Positions 1 to 8,669 of a stretch of DNA of 64,000 nt are shown piece after piece. The DNA is from Novosphingobium profundi (GTDB taxonomy: Bacteria > Pseudomonadota > Alphaproteobacteria > Sphingomonadales > Sphingomonadaceae). Under the pieces are notes generated by a model. That model was not told the origin of the DNA and searched no databases. It saw only the letters and a program-made list of their open reading frames with translations. How positions within the stretch are numbered: the first letter of the stretch is position 1; each line of letters opens with the position of its first letter. Location: NCBI RefSeq assembly GCF_020524485.1, contig NZ_JAIVLF010000003.1:310001-374000 (forward strand), written 5' to 3'. The position numbers and the translations under genes are program-made.

Positions 1-27
1 CCTGGCTGTCACCCGCCCCCGGTGCGG

Positions 28-1497
28 CTAGGCTGCGAGGCCGATGTCCTCAGCATCGACCCAGTTGCCGTGGAGGCCGAAGCGCAGGCGGATCGGGATG
101 TGGACGGTCGCGACGGGGCCCTTGGCGATGTCGAGCGCGTCGAAGATCAGGAGGTCGCTGGTGTGCTCTTCCAGGCGGTTGCAGACCTGAACGATCCAAC
201 CGTCGCCTTCCTCGCCCTCGGCGCTGCGGGGCACGAAGCAGGGTTCCTGGAGGCTGGAGACCGGGCCGCACCACCAGTGCTGCTCCTCGCCGGTTTGGAA
301 GTCCTTGAGGAAGAGGCAGTTCATCAGGAGCCCGCCCGCGCTGCCACCGCGCAGCTCGACGGGGCGCTTCATGTCCATTTCGAGGAACCAGCCGTAGCGG
401 GTCTGCTGGCCGGTAAAGCGGTCGTCGATGCGCGGAAATTCGCAGGCCGTCTCACTCAGCTTCGTGACCGCCTCGAAGGCGTCCTCGTTGCTGGCCATGT
501 CCACCGTCCAGTCGGTCGGGTAGCTCATCGCCTCCATGCCGTTGAAGGGCTCGCCGTGGATGTCGGGAAAGAAGGGGAACATGTTGTTCTTCGCCTCGCA
601 GGTCAGGAAGTGGATCTTCGATCCCTCCTGCCAGGCGTTGAGCACGTGGCTGGCAAAGCAGTTGTCGCGGGTGAACCAGCGGATCTCGTCGCCCGAGACG
701 CCTTCGCGGCGCGGGAGAACGCCCAGATGCACGGGCTTCGTCGTGTCGAAGCCGAAGTGCGGCAGGCCCTTCTCGAGCCGCTCCCAGCTGCCGATCGAGG
801 GCACGATATGGATGACGAGGTAGTCCTCGGTGATCGCGAAGTCGTGCATCATGCAGTAGTAGGGGACCTTGAACCAGACCTCGCGGATCAGCTCGCCCTG
901 CGGATTGACTTCGTAGTAGGCGACATCGTCGGTGCACAGCCCCGAGGCGGCGTAGCCGATGGCGACCATGTTGCCGGTGACGGGATCGATCTTGGGGTGG
1001 GCGGTGAAGGTCTGGCCCTTCATCGTGCCGCCGAAGGTCTCAAAACCCGTAGTCTCCATCGTCACCGGGTCCATCAGGAGCGCAGGGCTGTCCTCCTTCA
1101 TCGCCCAGAGCTTGCCCGCGTAGATCCACGCGTTGGTGTTGGCGGTGGAGCGGTACTCGCCTTTGACGGACGGGTCGTCGGTGAGGGGATTGCGGTAGGC
1201 ACCAAAGAGGGCCTTGCCCGCTTCGTGTTCCAGGTTCCACTTGTCGGTCTTTGCCCAGCGCTGGCGAAAATCGCACTGGCCGTCGTGGATGTGGAAGCGG
1301 GTGATCATGCCATCGCCGTTGAACGCGATGTCATCGCCGAGCCGAGGTGGGAACTGCGGATCGGGCTGGACGCGGTAGAATGCGCCGCTCAGGGCTTGGG
1401 GTATCGTCCCTTCGTGGGCAAGGTCGGCGATGTCGGCCTCGATGCGCGACGGCGTGTTGAACCCGGTGAAACTCGGGCTGTCGGGGAAATGGGACAT
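28..1497 (-). CDS. Carotenoid/lignostilbene-type dioxygenase
   Basis: 489-aa member of the carotenoid cleavage oxygenase family, closest in feel to bacterial lignostilbene-alpha,beta-dioxygenase (LSD), which splits the central C=C of a 4-hydroxystilbene into two aldehydes such as vanillin, using Fe(II) and O2. The four iron-ligand histidines are visible in TFTAHPKIDP (about residue 165), MMHDFAITED (about 216), ASHVLNAW (about 282) and LHGNWV near the C-terminus (about 475). Length matches LSD (about 485 aa). The ATG at 1497 was chosen because AGGAGAGG sits just upstream; the frame stays open further but without a ribosome site. It is transcribed away from the MarR gene at 1619. A second paralogue lies at 38637. 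Family assignment is firm; the lignostilbene substrate is inferred from context. Confidence 0.85.
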   Translation of the reverse strand: MSHFPDSPSFTGFNTPSRIEADIADLAHEGTIPQALSGAFYRVQPDPQFPPRLGDDIAFNGDGMITRFHIHDGQCDFRQRWAKTDKWNLEHEAGKALFGAYRNPLTDDPSVKGEYRSTANTNAWIYAGKLWAMKEDSPALLMDPVTMETTGFETFGGTMKGQTFTAHPKIDPVTGNMVAIGYAASGLCTDDVAYYEVNPQGELIREVWFKVPYYCMMHDFAITEDYLVIHIVPSIGSWERLEKGLPHFGFDTTKPVHLGVLPRREGVSGDEIRWFTRDNCFASHVLNAWQEGSKIHFLTCEAKNNMFPFFPDIHGEPFNGMEAMSYPTDWTVDMASNEDAFEAVTKLSETACEFPRIDDRFTGQQTRYGWFLEMDMKRPVELRGGSAGGLLMNCLFLKDFQTGEEQHWWCGPVSSLQEPCFVPRSAEGEEGDGWIVQVCNRLEEHTSDLLIFDALDIAKGPVATVHIPIRLRFGLHGNWVDAEDIGLAA

Positions 1498-1544
1498 ATC
1501 CTCTCCTGGATCGGCGAATCTCGTGGGTGGATTCGCCCTTGCGA

Positions 1545-1554
1545 TATTGTATGC
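1545..1554. promoter_or_regulatory. GCATACAATA motif, dioxygenase/MarR divergent promoter
   Basis: The minus strand reads GCATACAATA. The same 10-mer lies upstream of the importer (5316-5325) and of the TonB receptor (26546-26555). It sits in the 121-bp divergent gap 48 bp from the dioxygenase start, so it could be an operator for the neighbouring MarR protein. Binding is not shown. Confidence 0.4.
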
Positions 1555-1618
1555 CTCGCTCACAAATTTATCCAAGTCGCCGCTTGACGCAATGCAGAAA
1601 TGATCGCAACTAGGGCCT

Positions 1619-2086
1619 ATGAACGCCCCTCTCCCTCTGACTGAAGTGCCCACTTCGGCGAGCATCGATCATGTGCTTGACCTACATCTTCGCCTGGCGC
1701 AAGGCGCGGTGCAACGGCGGTTTTCCGACATTTTCAGCGATCTGGGGATCACCCAGACCCAGCTTACCACGATGATCCTGATCCAGGAGAATGCAGGCAC
1801 CTCGCAGAGCGATATCGGCCGCACGCTGCAGATGGACCGCGCCACGGTGATGGGTATCATCAACCGCCTCGAAGGGCGTGGACTTATCCAGCGCGGCCAG
1901 TCGCCGACCGACAAGCGCCGCCAGACGCTCGCCATCACCGAAGCGGGCGCGGCCATGCTCTCTATCGCGCGCGAACGCAGCACCGAACTTGGCAACTGGC
2001 TCAAGGAGCGCTTTTCCGATGCCGAGTTCCACATGCTCGCCGCGCTGCTGAAGCGCATCCACGAGGTCGACATCAAGGCCTTCTGA
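1619..2086 (+). CDS. MarR-family transcriptional regulator
   Basis: 155-aa winged-helix MarR protein. The core reads TSQSDIGRTLQMDRATVMGI (recognition helix region) followed by INRLEGRGLIQRGQSPTDKR, the usual wing with a DxR motif. It resembles the MarR at 29780 (shared LQMDRAT, NRL, WLKERFSDAE), so the two are paralogues. It is divergent from the stilbene-type dioxygenase, the classic position for a local repressor that responds to an aromatic ligand. The effector is unknown. Confidence 0.85.
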   Translation: MNAPLPLTEVPTSASIDHVLDLHLRLAQGAVQRRFSDIFSDLGITQTQLTTMILIQENAGTSQSDIGRTLQMDRATVMGIINRLEGRGLIQRGQSPTDKRRQTLAITEAGAAMLSIARERSTELGNWLKERFSDAEFHMLAALLKRIHEVDIKAF

Positions 2087-2119
2087 GGCGCGCGGCTGGT
2101 CCCGCGCGCCTGCCCTACC

Positions 2120-3826
2120 TCACTCTTCGACGAATGCCGCAAAGCCTTCCAGGCGACGTTCGCCCAGCGTTGCAAGTCGGCCCAGCGCCTCTGTACGGGC
2201 CGGAAGTTCGGCCAAATAGAAACGCGCTGCGGCCTTGAGCCGCGCGCCTGCCGGATCCTCGCCAGCGTCGCGCACCAGACGTCCCGCAATCCAGCCACCG
2301 ACACAGGCGCCGCACAAGTCGAGGAAGGCCAGCGCCCCGGCATCGCCGTCGCGCCCCGAACCTTCCATCTGCGTCATCTGTGCCGCGACAGCCTCAAGCG
2401 TGTCGAGCCCTGCGCCCAGTTGCGCGGCCGCTTCCGTATCGCCCAAGTCGCCCTCACCGCGCGCGATCGCCAGGAAGTTGCCCAGCCCCTCCCCCTTCTC
2501 GCGCCAGAGGCGGCGGTGGACCATGTCGATGGCCTGGATGCCGCTGGTGCCTTCGAAGACGGCAAACACGCGCGCATCGCGCAAGGTCTGCTCGACCGGC
2601 CATTCGCGGGTGTAGCCCGCCCCGCCGAAGACCTGCACCGCCTCGCTCGCGCAATCGAAGGCAAGCCTGGCCGACATGTCCTTGGCAATCGGCAAGAGGA
2701 ACTGGGCAAGCGAAGCCCAACGCGCCTTTTCGGCGGGACCCTCGGCGCGTTCACTCAACTGCAGGATGTTGCCGCAGGCGAGCGAAACACCGCGCGCAGC
2801 CTCGATGCGACCGGCCATGCCCAGCAGCATGCGCTGGACGTCGGCATGCTCACGGATCAGCACCGGCTTGTCGGTCGGCGCCCCGCCCTGCCGGCGCTCC
2901 CCGGCATAGCGCAGCGCGCGGTCGAAGGCGTTGGCGGCAACACCTATGCCCTGCGGACCGCACGAGAGGCGCATGCGCAGCATCATGCGGAACAAGGTCT
3001 GGAGCCCGCGCCCCTCCGGTCCGATGAGCGTGCCTTGCGCATCCTCGTAGCCCATCACGCAGGTCGGCGAGCCGTGCAGGCCCAGCTTTTCCTCGATCCG
3101 GCGCACGAAGGCACCGTTGCGCGTGCCGTCCTCCAACCTGTCGGGCACGAGAAAGAGGCTGAGACCGCGCACGCCAGGCTGGTCGTTCGAACGCGCGAGC
3201 ATGCAGTGGCCGATACGCTGGGTCAGGTCATGGTCGCCAAAGGAGATCCAGCACTTTTCCCCGGTGATCCGCCATCCGCCCGCGCCATCACAAACCGCCC
3301 GGGTCCGGATACGCCCAACGTCAGAGCCCGCATCGGGCTCGGAAATGCAGATCGTCGCGCCCCATTCGCCGCTGACGAGACGCGGCACCCATTCGCCCGC
3401 GATCTCCGAAGGTGCACTGGCCACCAGCATTTCGGCCGCCGTGCGCCCCGGCGTTCCCAGCATCGAGAAGGCAGGAGAGGCCCGGTTGAACAGTTCCTCG
3501 CACGCGTTCTGCAGCACGAGTGGCAGCGCCATGCCGCCCAGTTCCTCGGGCAGTGGAAGGCCGATCCAGCCGCCTTGCGCGAACTCGTCCCAGGCTTCCT
3601 TGTGGCCGGGCACCGTCTTTACCCGTCCGTCGACGAGCTTGGCGCCGACCTCGTCCATCACCCGATCCACCGGCGCGATCACGCCTTCGGCCAGCTTCGC
3701 AGCCTCCAGGAGGATCTGCTGCCATGTCTCCTGATCGACCTCGACACCCGTGGCGGCCAGTTCCTCCAGAAACGGCGCCACCTCCAGGTGACGGGCAAGG
3801 GCATCGCAATGCGGCTGGTAATCCAA
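2120..3826 (-). CDS. Acyl-CoA dehydrogenase (DmdC-like, long form)
   Basis: 568-aa FAD-dependent acyl-CoA dehydrogenase of the longer class that carries an extra C-terminal helical domain. Family signatures include ICISEPDAGSDVG (substrate/FAD loop), GEKCWISFGDHD, and the C-terminal VFEGTSGIQAIDM segment that holds the usual catalytic glutamate. It would introduce a trans-2,3 double bond in an acyl-CoA and pass electrons to ETF. It starts with TTG at 3826, preceded by GGAGAG. It is convergent with the MarR gene, with only 33 bp between stops. In this setting a phenylpropanoyl-CoA substrate is possible, but nothing in the sequence proves it. Confidence 0.85.
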   Translation of the reverse strand: MDYQPHCDALARHLEVAPFLEELAATGVEVDQETWQQILLEAAKLAEGVIAPVDRVMDEVGAKLVDGRVKTVPGHKEAWDEFAQGGWIGLPLPEELGGMALPLVLQNACEELFNRASPAFSMLGTPGRTAAEMLVASAPSEIAGEWVPRLVSGEWGATICISEPDAGSDVGRIRTRAVCDGAGGWRITGEKCWISFGDHDLTQRIGHCMLARSNDQPGVRGLSLFLVPDRLEDGTRNGAFVRRIEEKLGLHGSPTCVMGYEDAQGTLIGPEGRGLQTLFRMMLRMRLSCGPQGIGVAANAFDRALRYAGERRQGGAPTDKPVLIREHADVQRMLLGMAGRIEAARGVSLACGNILQLSERAEGPAEKARWASLAQFLLPIAKDMSARLAFDCASEAVQVFGGAGYTREWPVEQTLRDARVFAVFEGTSGIQAIDMVHRRLWREKGEGLGNFLAIARGEGDLGDTEAAAQLGAGLDTLEAVAAQMTQMEGSGRDGDAGALAFLDLCGACVGGWIAGRLVRDAGEDPAGARLKAAARFYLAELPARTEALGRLATLGERRLEGFAAFVEE

Positions 3827-3916
3827 GTTCGCTCTCCAAACGTATCGTTCTCTTGGAATCGAGATAGCTATGTTTGATTGCTATTTCGAGAGCAAAAGTA
3901 GAGGCACCCTCTCCAC

Positions 3917-5239
3917 TCAGTCGCGCGGCTGAAAACGCAAGGCCAGAAGTGCGAAGGCCGCCGTGAGAGAGCCCAGCGCGATCGTGGTCGCAACCAGGGC
4001 GAGCGAGAGCCCCCACTCGAACAGCGCACCGGCGAGGATTGGCGAAAGCGCCGCCCCGCCGCGTCCGATACCGATGGCAAAGCCGGTGCCGGTCGCGCGC
4101 ACATGGGTCGGGAAGACCCGCGCGAAAAGCGTGTAGAGACCCGAGACCGCGCTATTGGTGAAGAGCCCCGAAGCGAAAGCCAAAGCGGAAAGGCCGACCA
4201 GCGTGTTCGCCCCCGCCGCACCGAACAGCGCGACCATGATCGAAGCGCCGAACAGCATGGTGACGGTCGCGCCCTTCAGCGGCAGGCGCTGAACGGCAAA
4301 GCCGAAGATCGCGCCGCCCAGCACGCCGCCCATGTTGGCCCAGACAAGCACGCTCGCGGCCTCGGGCGGCGGAAAGCCGAGATCGACCACAATCTTGGGC
4401 GTCCACTTCAGGATGAAATAAAAACTGACGATGTGGGCGAAGTAGGCGAAGGTCACGAGGAGCGTCGTCGCCATCAGCCCCGGGCGCAGGATGTCGGCGA
4501 TAGAGGCTTTTTCCTCCTCTTCACGCACCGGCGGGAGAACCGAGACCGCACCGTGCCCAAAGCGGGCGAGCAGGGCATTGATCCGCGCCAGCGTATCGGG
4601 GTTTCGGTGCACGAGCGTATAGTGGACGCTCTCGGGCACGAAGATCCAGACCAGCGGGATAAAGACAGCGGTGAGGATCGCGCCGAACCAGAAGATCGCG
4701 CGCCAATCGAACATTACGAGGAGCTGGGCCGAGATAAGCCCGCCGATAACCGCACCCATCGGGTAGCCGATGACCATGATGCCCATGGCCAGCGTGCGGC
4801 GCCGGGTGCTGGCAAATTCGGCCGTGACCGCGTTGATCGAGGCGAGCATCCCGCCGATGCCGAGCCCCGTGAGGACCCGCCAGATCGAAAGTACGGTCAC
4901 GCTGGTGGTCTGCGTCACCATGGCCATGCCCAGCGCCATGACGACCAGGCACCCCAGGATCGTGCGGCGCCGACCGATCCGGTCCGCGACGCCGCCCAGC
5001 ACCACCGAGCCCACGGCCATGCCGATGAGCTCCATCGAGAGCACGGCGCCCAGCGCCACCCGGTCGATCCCCCACTCGGTCGCGATGCCCGGCGAGGCAA
5101 AGCTGATCGAAAGCACATCGAACCCGTCGAGCGCGTTGAGGCCGACCATGATGGCCACGGCAATGATCTGCCCCCGCGACATGGGGGCGTCGGAAATGAT
5201 ATCGCGCGGATCGCGCAGGCTGGCATCGACCGAGTTCAC
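3917..5239 (-). CDS. MFS aromatic-acid:H+ symporter (AAHS family)
   Basis: 440-aa, 12-segment major facilitator of the PcaK/VanK type. Helix 1 reads GLNALDGFDVLSISFASPG, carrying the DGxD signature of aromatic-acid importers. The loop 2-3 motif GGVADRIGRRRTI is also present. It should sit in the inner membrane and take up a lignin-derived aromatic acid. The GTG at 5239 was chosen because GGGAGAG precedes it. Its 5' region contains a large inverted repeat (5295-5333) and the GCATACAATA motif. A second AAHS-type importer is at 43245. Confidence 0.85.
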   Translation of the reverse strand: MNSVDASLRDPRDIISDAPMSRGQIIAVAIMVGLNALDGFDVLSISFASPGIATEWGIDRVALGAVLSMELIGMAVGSVVLGGVADRIGRRRTILGCLVVMALGMAMVTQTTSVTVLSIWRVLTGLGIGGMLASINAVTAEFASTRRRTLAMGIMVIGYPMGAVIGGLISAQLLVMFDWRAIFWFGAILTAVFIPLVWIFVPESVHYTLVHRNPDTLARINALLARFGHGAVSVLPPVREEEEKASIADILRPGLMATTLLVTFAYFAHIVSFYFILKWTPKIVVDLGFPPPEAASVLVWANMGGVLGGAIFGFAVQRLPLKGATVTMLFGASIMVALFGAAGANTLVGLSALAFASGLFTNSAVSGLYTLFARVFPTHVRATGTGFAIGIGRGGAALSPILAGALFEWGLSLALVATTIALGSLTAAFALLALRFQPRD

Positions 5240-5294
5240 GGCGCCGTCTCTCCCAAGGCTTGCGGAAGAACGGGCCGCCTCTTACGGCTCCGCT

Positions 5295-5333
5295 CCGCCT
5301 CTCATTGTTTCGTTAGCATACAATAAGAGGCGG
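5295..5333. repeat. 13-bp inverted repeat upstream of the importer
   Basis: CCGCCTCTCATTG at 5295-5307 and CAATAAGAGGCGG at 5321-5333 pair over 13 positions with one mismatch, around a 13-nt loop. The loop and right arm contain GCATACAATA (5316-5325). The repeat lies 56-94 bp upstream of the minus-strand importer start and just beyond the stop of the SnoaL-like gene (5360). It could act as an operator, an attenuator or the terminator of the upstream gene. Confidence 0.5.
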
Positions 5334-5359
5334 AACCAACGCGAAAATCGCACGAAGGA

Positions 5360-6073
5360 TCAGGAGGCCTTCTGGCCTGCCAGCACGGCGCCGAAACGCG
5401 GGTGCGCGAAGTGCATCGGCACATCGCGGCGGAACGGCCAGGTCGGGCGATGCTCGCTTTCAGGAAGCAGGCGGTCGGGGCCCAGCGGATCTTCGGGGAA
5501 GGTCTTGGCGGCGGGCTGCAGGTGCGAAGTGGTGTGCGCCCAGCCGTCCTCGTAATTGGACTGCCACTGCATCATGTAGTCGAGGCGCTTGATCTTCCAC
5601 ACGCCGTTCTCGCGCACGTAGTCGTTCTCGTAGATGCCTGCCTCCATGAACTGCTGAGGCATCATTTCCTCGCGCGTGTCCTGGAAATCGTCGTGCCAGC
5701 CGCCGAACAGCATGCCCCGGAAACGCCCCTTCGCGGTCTGGCGATCAGGCGCAACGGTGATGATGTCCTGCATCTGGAAGTGGTCGAGGAGCAGACCGTC
5801 CACCGGCCCGGGGCGTCCGCCAGTAAAGCGACCTGCGATCCAGTCGCCGTAGAGGCGCTTCACACCGGCATGGCCGACATACTCGCCGGAAAGGAAAACA
5901 ACGACACCGTCCTCGGAAAAGAGCTGCGCCACTTCCTCGGGCTGGTTGAAGTCGATGTAGTAGCCGTAGGCCCAGTGCAGGCGGCGGATGGCGTTGATGT
6001 CCTCCAGTTCGCCCACGCGGTGTTCCAGCGCATCTAGGCGCGCGGTGGCCGCCTTGTCGAGCACGTCGGTCAT
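5360..6073 (-). CDS. SnoaL/NTF2-like protein, possible diarylpropane lyase
   Basis: 237-aa alpha+beta barrel protein. After an N-terminal helical stretch, the family opening LHWAYGYYIDFNQPEEVAQL is clear, followed by GEYVGHAGV, HFQMQDII and YENDYVRENGVWKIKR. It is a paralogue of the protein at 45436, sharing YGYY-D, YVG and YEN-YVRE-G-W. NTF2-fold enzymes in sphingomonads include LdpA, which removes the gamma carbon of diarylpropanes as formaldehyde to give lignostilbene. Two lignostilbene-type dioxygenases in this window make that role attractive, but it is inference. The ATG at 6073 has GGGAGAG upstream. It is divergent from the LigD-like SDR. Confidence 0.75.
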   Translation of the reverse strand: MTDVLDKAATARLDALEHRVGELEDINAIRRLHWAYGYYIDFNQPEEVAQLFSEDGVVVFLSGEYVGHAGVKRLYGDWIAGRFTGGRPGPVDGLLLDHFQMQDIITVAPDRQTAKGRFRGMLFGGWHDDFQDTREEMMPQQFMEAGIYENDYVRENGVWKIKRLDYMMQWQSNYEDGWAHTTSHLQPAAKTFPEDPLGPDRLLPESEHRPTWPFRRDVPMHFAHPRFGAVLAGQKAS

Positions 6074-6161
6074 GCGAATCTCTCCCATTGCACGCTATTG
6101 TTCGTTATAGTTTGCTACACCAACAATATTTGAAATCAAGGCGAGAGGAGAACTTCGCACC

Positions 6162-7091
6162 ATGGGAGAGACGACAAAACGCCACGAAGGCCGGGTGGCC
6201 TTCATTACCGGCGGGGTATCAGGGCTCGGCTTCGGGATCGCGCGTGCGCTGTCCAACGCGGGCTTTCGGCTCGCCCTCAGCTACCGCAACGAAGACTACC
6301 GTGCGCAGGCGGAAGATTGGTTTCGCCAGGAAAAGCGGGAAATACCGCTATTCCTGAAGCTCGATGTCACCGACCGAGCCCGCTTTGCCGAAGTCGCCGA
6401 GGAGATCGAGGCTACCTTCGGTCGGCTCGACGTACTGGTCAACAACGCAGGCGTCTCGGTGTTCGGGCCGACCGACACCGCCACCCACGCCGACTACGAC
6501 TGGATCATGGGGGTAAATTTCGGAGGTGTGGCAAATGGTCTGGTCGCCCTGCTTCCGCTTCTGAAGCGCACCGGCAAGGGCGGCCACGTCGTCAATGTCG
6601 CCTCGATGGCGGCTTATCTCTCCGGTCCGCAGGCGGGCATCTACACCGCGAGCAAGTTCGCCGTACGCGGCCTGACCGAAAGCCTGCGCTACAACCTCGC
6701 GCCCGAAGGCATCGGGGTCTCGCTGCTGTGCCCGGGGCTCACCCGCACCAACGCCTGGGACAGCGCGTTTCGCCGCCCGGACGCCTTTGCGCAAAGCGGG
6801 TTCGAAGACATCGATCCCGAGGCGCTGACAGAATTCGGCAAGGCCTTCGAGCTTGGCATGGACCCACTCGAAGTGGGCGAAAAGACCTTGAAGGGTATCG
6901 AGGAGAACCGCGGGCTGATCTTCTCCCACCCCGAGTACGCCGAGGACTTCGAGGAGATCTACCGCACCTCGCTCGCCGCGCTTCCCGACGAGGAGGCCCC
7001 GCCCGAGCGTCTCGAGATCGAACGGCTGCGCCGCGAGGCCAACCGCGCCTCGGCCTCCGGGCAGGCGATCTCGCTCGCCGACCTTACCTGA
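6162..7091 (+). CDS. SDR dehydrogenase, LigD/LigL-like
   Basis: 309-aa classical short-chain dehydrogenase. The cofactor motif TGGVSGLGFG is near residue 20, NNAGVSVFG follows, and the catalytic Ser is in VASMAAY with the YTASK tetrad. The acidic C-terminal extension resembles the Calpha-dehydrogenases LigD/L/N/O, which oxidise the benzylic alcohol of beta-aryl ether dimers with NAD+. It closely resembles the SDR at 16912 (SLLCPG, ASKFAVRGLTE against TTKMAVRGLTE). In Sphingobium SYK-6 ligD heads the ligDFEG operon; here ligFEG starts 4 kb away on the other strand. Which stereoisomer it takes cannot be read from sequence. Confidence 0.8.
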   Translation: MGETTKRHEGRVAFITGGVSGLGFGIARALSNAGFRLALSYRNEDYRAQAEDWFRQEKREIPLFLKLDVTDRARFAEVAEEIEATFGRLDVLVNNAGVSVFGPTDTATHADYDWIMGVNFGGVANGLVALLPLLKRTGKGGHVVNVASMAAYLSGPQAGIYTASKFAVRGLTESLRYNLAPEGIGVSLLCPGLTRTNAWDSAFRRPDAFAQSGFEDIDPEALTEFGKAFELGMDPLEVGEKTLKGIEENRGLIFSHPEYAEDFEEIYRTSLAALPDEEAPPERLEIERLRREANRASASGQAISLADLT

Positions 7092-7117
7092 GCGGGCCCG
7101 AAGGCCCCACGAAAAAT

Positions 7118-7144
7118 CCCCCGGATGCGCGAAGCATCCGGGGG
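7118..7144 (-). terminator. Rho-independent terminator of the lig operon
   Basis: CCCCCGGATGC and GCATCCGGGGG form a perfect 11-bp stem around GCGAA. Read on the minus strand, the hairpin is followed by ATTTTT, so it fits termination of the ligFEG-aldehyde dehydrogenase transcript. It could also stop the convergent SDR. Confidence 0.85.
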
Positions 7145-7182
7145 CAAAGTCACCTTCGGGAGGTGTCGAAGATCAGATTGGA

Positions 7183-8619
7183 TCAGGCGTTCTCGGGCAC
7201 GTAGGTGCCGATCACCGCCTTCACCTCAAGAAATTCCTCAAGTCCGAACTTGCCGAATTCACGGCCATTACCGGACTGCTTGTAGCCGCCGAAGGGCATG
7301 TCCATGACCAGGCCGCCTGCGTTGACGAAGACCGCGCCTGCGCGCAGCTTGCCGACCAGCTTGCTCGCCTTGGCCGGATCGCCCGCGATGTAGGCGCCAA
7401 GGCCGTAGGGCGTGTCGTTGGCGATGCGCACCGCATCGTCCTCGTCCTTGTAGGGCATGATCACCAGGACCGGCCCGAAGATCTCTTCCTGCGCGATGGC
7501 CATGTCGGGCGTCACGTTCGAGAACACCGTGGGCTTCACGTAGAAGCCATGCTCGAAGCCCTCGGGACGGCCGGTACCACCGGTGACCAGCGTCGCACCT
7601 TCGTCGATGCCCTTCTGGATCAGCCCCTGGATCTTCTCCCACTGCGCCTTGTTGACGACCGGGCCAATGTGCGGACCTTCGCTCATGGGATCGCCCACGG
7701 GCTTGTCCGCGAACATCTTGCCCACTTCCGCTGCGGCCTCGTCATGCTGCGAGACATGGACGAGCATGCGGGTCGGAGCCACACACGACTGGCCCGAGTT
7801 CAGGAGCACGCCGCCCACGCCGCCAGGCAGTGCCTTGTCGAGCGGAGTGCCTTCCAGGATGATGTTGGGCGACTTGCCGCCCAGTTCCTGCGCCACGCGC
7901 TTGACCGTGTCGGCCGCGTTCTTGGCGACCATGATGCCCGCCCGGGTGGAGCCGGTGAAGCTGATCATGTCGATGCCCGGATGCGCGGCAAGAGCGGTCC
8001 CAACGCCCGGACCATCGCCCTGAACGAGGTTGAAGACACCGGCAGGAACGCCAGCGGCTTCCAGCACCTCGGCGAAGATCGCGGCCGAGCTCGGCGCTTC
8101 CTCGGAAGGTTTGAGGATCATCGTGCAGCCTGCGGCGAGGCACGGGCCGACCTTGGCGACGATCTGGTTCATCGGCCAGTTCCAAGGCGTGATGAGACCC
8201 ACCACGCCGATAGGCTCACGCACCACGACATTGTCGCCCACCTCTTCGGAGAACTCGAACTTCTCAAGCGCGGCGAGGGCCTGGGCAAGGTGCCCGAGAC
8301 CCGAGCCGGCCTGCGCGGTCGAGGCGGTCGAGATCGGGCAGCCCATTTCCACTGCAATGGCTTCGGCAATGTCGGGGATGCGGGCCTTGTAGGCCTCGAT
8401 CACCTTGCCCAGCAGTTCCATGCGCTCCTCGCGCGTGGTCTGGCTGAAGGTTTCAAAAGCCGTGCGCGCGGCCGTGACCGCCGCATCGACATCCGCACTG
8501 GTACCCAGCACGATCTCGCTCGCCGGGCCTTCGGTCGCCGGGTTGATGACGGTGTGCTTCACGCCCCCGGTGCTGTCGACCCACTTTCCATCGATGTAGT
8601 TCTGGAGATAGCTCTTCAT
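7183..8619 (-). CDS. NAD(P)-dependent aldehyde dehydrogenase
   Basis: 478-aa ALDH superfamily enzyme. NAD-binding TPWNWPMNQ, FTGSTRAG, the general base in QELGGKSPN, the nucleophile in NSGQSCVAPTR and EEIFGPVL are all intact. It begins 50 bp after the ligG stop and is the last gene of the minus-strand ligF-ligE-ligG operon. That position suggests it oxidises an aldehyde made from the ether-cleavage product, for example vanilloyl acetaldehyde derived from beta-hydroxypropiovanillone, to the acid. This is inference. The ATG at 8619 was chosen as the start of the conserved MKSYLQNYIDGKW region. Confidence 0.85.
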   Translation of the reverse strand: MKSYLQNYIDGKWVDSTGGVKHTVINPATEGPASEIVLGTSADVDAAVTAARTAFETFSQTTREERMELLGKVIEAYKARIPDIAEAIAVEMGCPISTASTAQAGSGLGHLAQALAALEKFEFSEEVGDNVVVREPIGVVGLITPWNWPMNQIVAKVGPCLAAGCTMILKPSEEAPSSAAIFAEVLEAAGVPAGVFNLVQGDGPGVGTALAAHPGIDMISFTGSTRAGIMVAKNAADTVKRVAQELGGKSPNIILEGTPLDKALPGGVGGVLLNSGQSCVAPTRMLVHVSQHDEAAAEVGKMFADKPVGDPMSEGPHIGPVVNKAQWEKIQGLIQKGIDEGATLVTGGTGRPEGFEHGFYVKPTVFSNVTPDMAIAQEEIFGPVLVIMPYKDEDDAVRIANDTPYGLGAYIAGDPAKASKLVGKLRAGAVFVNAGGLVMDMPFGGYKQSGNGREFGKFGLEEFLEVKAVIGTYVPENA

Positions 8620-8669
8620 TGTCGGCTTCCTGCTCTCACAAATAGGTGTTCGGTGTCCGGCCAGTGCGC

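Noticed and set aside
22..1587. 521-codon open frame on the plus strand over the first dioxygenase
   Set aside because: Antisense shadow of a GC-rich gene; no recognisable domain, whereas the minus frame has all four iron-ligand histidines.
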